The notes beneath the pieces were generated by a model, which saw only the letters and a program-made list of their open reading frames with translations, was not told the origin of the DNA and searched no databases. A stretch of DNA of 64,000 bases from Norana najaformis (Eukaryota > Annelida > Clitellata > Crassiclitellata > Hormogastridae): the NCBI GenBank assembly GCA_964023275.1, contig OZ029916.1:46627749-46691748 (forward strand), given 5' to 3'. The position numbers were made by a program, and so were the translations under genes. The first letter of the stretch is position 1. Each line of letters begins with the position of its first letter. This document shows, piece by piece, positions 60,618 through 64,000 of the stretch.

Positions 60618-60722
60618 TGTCGGTGTTATAGCGTGCGCTTCGAGTTTCGCCTTTTACGACCTTGTATCCAACGCAAGGGTCACTTCCTGCTCCTTCACCC
60701 GAAGTCAACACCAGGAACGAAA
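60618..60722 (-). pseudogene. Exon 2 of A', upstream fragment
   Basis: Encodes [17 protein letters not shown] and the following residues as in A, up to the transposon end. The acceptor (ACGCAG) is kept. Confidence 0.78.
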
Positions 60723-61254
60723 CTGCGTCGCACCAAAATTACCCATACGATGAATTACCATGTGATGTAAAGTATGCAAACCAAAGTAAAGTTAAACTTG
60801 TCTGTCTTAAAATTAAACTTAATAGAGCGCCTTTAAAGTACTTCTCGAATTCAGATTGGACCTCTGACTCCATAGATTTCCAAGCATGCATCAGAATGCA
60901 CGTATCGGGCGGCTTAATATATCGCCTTTTCAGTAACTTTCTGACTGGATTACAAATGCTTCACATCTAGTTCGAATACACAAAACAATGCCATTTTATG
61001 AAATACTATGATGAAAAGTACTATGTATGTTTCTAGACATTTAAAATAGCGCATTTAAGTATATCTAAAAACTCGCCAGCAGCGACCTTTTGAAAAACGT
61101 CTGTAAGATTTTTTCTACCTACCAAGCGCTACATATAGACGACGCGATGTCTATGTCACATACTTATACTTACCTGTCAATAGAAACAGGAACATGCTGA
61201 TCTGCTTCGACAAAAGTCACAGAGAATTCTGATGTGGAACACCAGTATGAGGCC

Positions 61255-61262
61255 TTTAAATA
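61255..61262 (-). promoter_or_regulatory. TATA-like box of unit A'
   Basis: TATTTAAA at 60 nt from the ATG, with the same surrounding sequence as unit A. Confidence 0.45.
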
Positions 61263-61436
61263 CGCTCAGAATTCGCATGTAGTAGAGGAAGGGGTGGTTT
61301 CTAGGCCACATTGCAAAAAAAAAAACAAGAAGTTGTTACAAGCAAGCTCGGTAAACTATAGAGCTGAAAATGAGAAAATGGAGTCCTTATCTTACTTGGA
61401 AACATAATTCGCGTAAATGTTCTTATTATTTCATGA

Positions 61437-62070
61437 AGCCGGGTTGTTGAATTATGGTCCGTTATGCCTACCTATGGCCTACTTTGGGCGATAAATTTTA
61501 GGGCATCTTGACTCTACCTTCTAGCTAACATTAAGTAGTTGATCACATTCTTAAATGTGAGAGGAACTTAGCCTCGTGGAATTAACAAATTGCTTCCTTA
61601 ATGATCCTGTTGAGCTATTGCGATATAACCCCTTTGGAAACCTGAAATCCTAAAAGCGATATTTGATTATGATAACTGAGTTTTAAGAATCCCGGTTGAA
61701 CTGTAAGCATGTAACAGCATGAGCCAAACGAGATTCTTAGAAACCACAATTCAAGTTTCGAAATCCAGACTAGGCCAGCAGTTACATCGAAATATGTTTA
61801 CCATAACTCGAAATATTTTCTGGGTCTAGAGCTATTTGATGGCTGAATCAACAGAATCGGCCCACACACTTGGACTGTTTTATGAGAGTTACAGTGGTGC
61901 AGGCAATACGAAAGCTTCCGCTTTAAGGATTAATAGTCAACTTGATTACTAATTATAGTAGGAAAAGAAAGCAAGTTACAAGGTATGCATTTATGGGCAT
62001 TTGTTCAGCTGTATAACAATGAAGTCAAGGCGTCCTGCATAAGCTCTGATACCGTGTGGCAATTAATGTA
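61437..62070 (+). repeat. Unit-boundary direct repeat, copy 4 (above A')
   Basis: Nearly the same as 16636-17260, placed just above the A' promoter. Confidence 0.65.
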
Positions 62071-64000
62071 AACAGATAATATAATTTTATGATGCTTTTG
62101 ATACTAAACTCCTCAAGTTCGGTCACGATTCAGTGTCTTGGTGCAATTATGTATGTAGGTACGTATGCATGTATGTATGTAAGTACGTATGTATGTATGT
62201 ATGTATACATGTATGTATGTATGTCTGTATGTTTTTCTGTATATATGCATGTATGAATGCATGTACGTATTTATATATGTTTGCATGCATCTAGTCATTT
62301 ATTATGGCGCCGTTACTGACACTTCTTCGCAAGTGGTTGAGGACGCAGCGTCTGGATATTCCTCAAGCCACCTGGTCTCTTCAAGGCAGGCCTTCGTCAG
62401 CTTCATGCTGATTGGGCGTAGAACCTATCCGTAGTTGTCATTCGACCCTATTCCAAAGCATGTGCTTCTCCGATGCATCATCAAATCCGACGCAGATGGC
62501 ATATGTAAGTATGGCGCTCGACAATGTTCAGGCTGGAATCAATCTATACGTTTTCAGGTCGATCAATTCAAAAGATCTTTGGTGTTTGGTGATATCTAAA
62601 CAAAAATTGTACCCTACAAAGCACACTCAGTCCAAAGAAGGCAAGATATAAACTCTGAAGGATTGGCTGAGGGAGTGACCCATGTTTATGTCAAGGCGGT
62701 TACATCAGAAGGGCCTTGCAGGATGAAATTAGGCTACGGAGGGCTATTTCTTGTTGATAGATGAGCGGATATTAAGTGTGCAGAGATGAACGAAGGATGA
62801 GACAATAGGGCATGAATTTGGGTGAACGTCCCGCATCACAAAAGCAGGATATTTGGAAATAATTTCTTTTGGTCGAAGTTGGCGCGAGGTGTTCTTATAA
62901 AATGAGCCAGTGAAATGATTAAACAGTTCGGCTGTAGCGGTTATGCATGGTGTGTAGGAATGAGGGACGTATGGATATTCCGTGGAAGGCTATACAGTGT
63001 AGGCTGAAAAGGAAGAGCCGGAGTATTATTATTATTAGTAGTAGTAGTAGTAGGAGGAGGAGGAGGAGGAGGAGGAGGAAGAAGAAGAAGAGAGTTGATG
63101 CATGCATGAGATGTTGTCAAAGTTGGTTGGCAAGAGAGTAGACTAGGAGTTAAAACAAAGGGTAGAGACGATAGGGAAATAATTAGGATTTAAGACCACT
63201 AAGAAGAGTTAAAAGGCACGAAACGAACTCACTATGTCTGAAGATAATTCAAGGTAAAAACTCAGGTTGCGATATCAGAAGAGACTCCAAAATTTTAGCA
63301 AATACAGATCACAAAAGAACGCGCCGCGCATCTGCTGACTCTCCTCGTTACTCTTTTTGCTGCCGCTTCGTTTGTAAGAATGTTTTGTTCTATTTACGAC
63401 TGTGTAAATACAGTTTGCGTGGGCTTTGATTTTTCCGCTTACTAAAATTTTGTTTCGTAGCATATTTTGCTATCAAGGCAAAGGACAATTTAAAATTTAT
63501 CTCACAACGTTTGTCAAAAGTGTGCGAAGTCGCCTCTGTCGTCTTCGCCTCGGAAGAGATTTGACATCAGATAGAGGGGCGGTATAATTGATACTGACTT
63601 CCTGGCCTGGATTAATGGAGGTGTTTCCTGGTCAGTTTTATAATTTTCTGAACACCTCGCGAAAAATACAAAATCGACATCTCTCCGTCTCTGTCTCTCG
63701 TCTCTCTCTCTTTGTTCCTCAAAACATATTCTACTTCTCAGTCAGTCAGTCAGTCAGTATCTGTCAGTCAGTCCAGTCAGTCAGTCAGTCAGTCAGTATC
63801 TGTCAGTCAGTCCAGTCAGTCAGTCAGTCAGTCAGACAGTCAGTCAGTATCTGTCAGTGTGTCTGTCGGTCTGTCTGTCGGTCTGTCTGTCTCTTTTTCC
63901 TGTATTGTTTACACACATCTGCGTCTTTCAGTGCTTCTGTGTGTATGTATGTATTTATGTATGAATGTGTATATGTATGTATATATGTATGTAAGAATGT
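62071..64000. other. Spacer above unit A', copy of 17261-19190
   Basis: Same order as above A: ATGT repeats (62150-62290), the segment 62410-62650 (counterpart of 17617-17857), GTA/GGA repeats (63025-63095), CAGT repeats (63735-63890) and ATGT at the window edge. No gene recognised. Confidence 0.65.

Overview
This is animal nuclear DNA: exons separated by GT..AG introns, many LINE fragments, SINE-like pieces and long tetranucleotide microsatellites. There are no bacterial-style operons, rRNA or CRISPR. Domain content and repeat style suggest an invertebrate, perhaps a marine lophotrochozoan or basal deuterostome. The species cannot be named from the sequence.

The window is a tandem cluster of three copies of one minus-strand, 16-exon gene of the VWDE type (von Willebrand factor D and EGF domain protein). 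The deduced order is signal peptide, D8C eight-cysteine domain (exons 2-4), a linker (exons 5-7), a vWD domain (exons 8-11), a VWDE-type region (exon 12), one EGF module split by a phase-1 intron (exons 13-14), and two further cysteine-bearing exons (15-16). Exon boundaries and phases were worked out by eye and agree in all copies.

Layout: unit A holds exons 14 to 1 between 4,423 and 16,395. Unit B holds exons 16 to 1 between 23,485 and 40,358. Unit A' holds exons 16 to 1 between 46,275 and 61,195. A and A' are close copies over their whole length, flanks included: position 1 pairs with about 42,779, and about 19,180 pairs with 64,000. B is clearly more diverged. The array is therefore a duplicated dimer (A-B, then A'-...), with a period near 42.8 kb.

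Only B is open in all 16 exons (about 993 codons). A has three nonsense codons, a 34-bp inverted duplication inside exon 14, and has lost exons 15 and 16. A' has a 2.35-kb transposon inside exon 2, frameshifts in exons 4, 5 and 12, and nonsense codons in exons 5, 13 and 15. The working interpretation is one potentially functional secreted protein flanked by two recently broken paralogues.

The rest is mobile and repetitive DNA. LINE fragments lie mainly in B introns and in the spacers. A complete-looking transposon gene of 563 codons sits in A'. Direct repeats mark unit boundaries at about 236, 16,636, 43,004 and 61,437. Unit A alone has a six-copy 180-bp tandem repeat.
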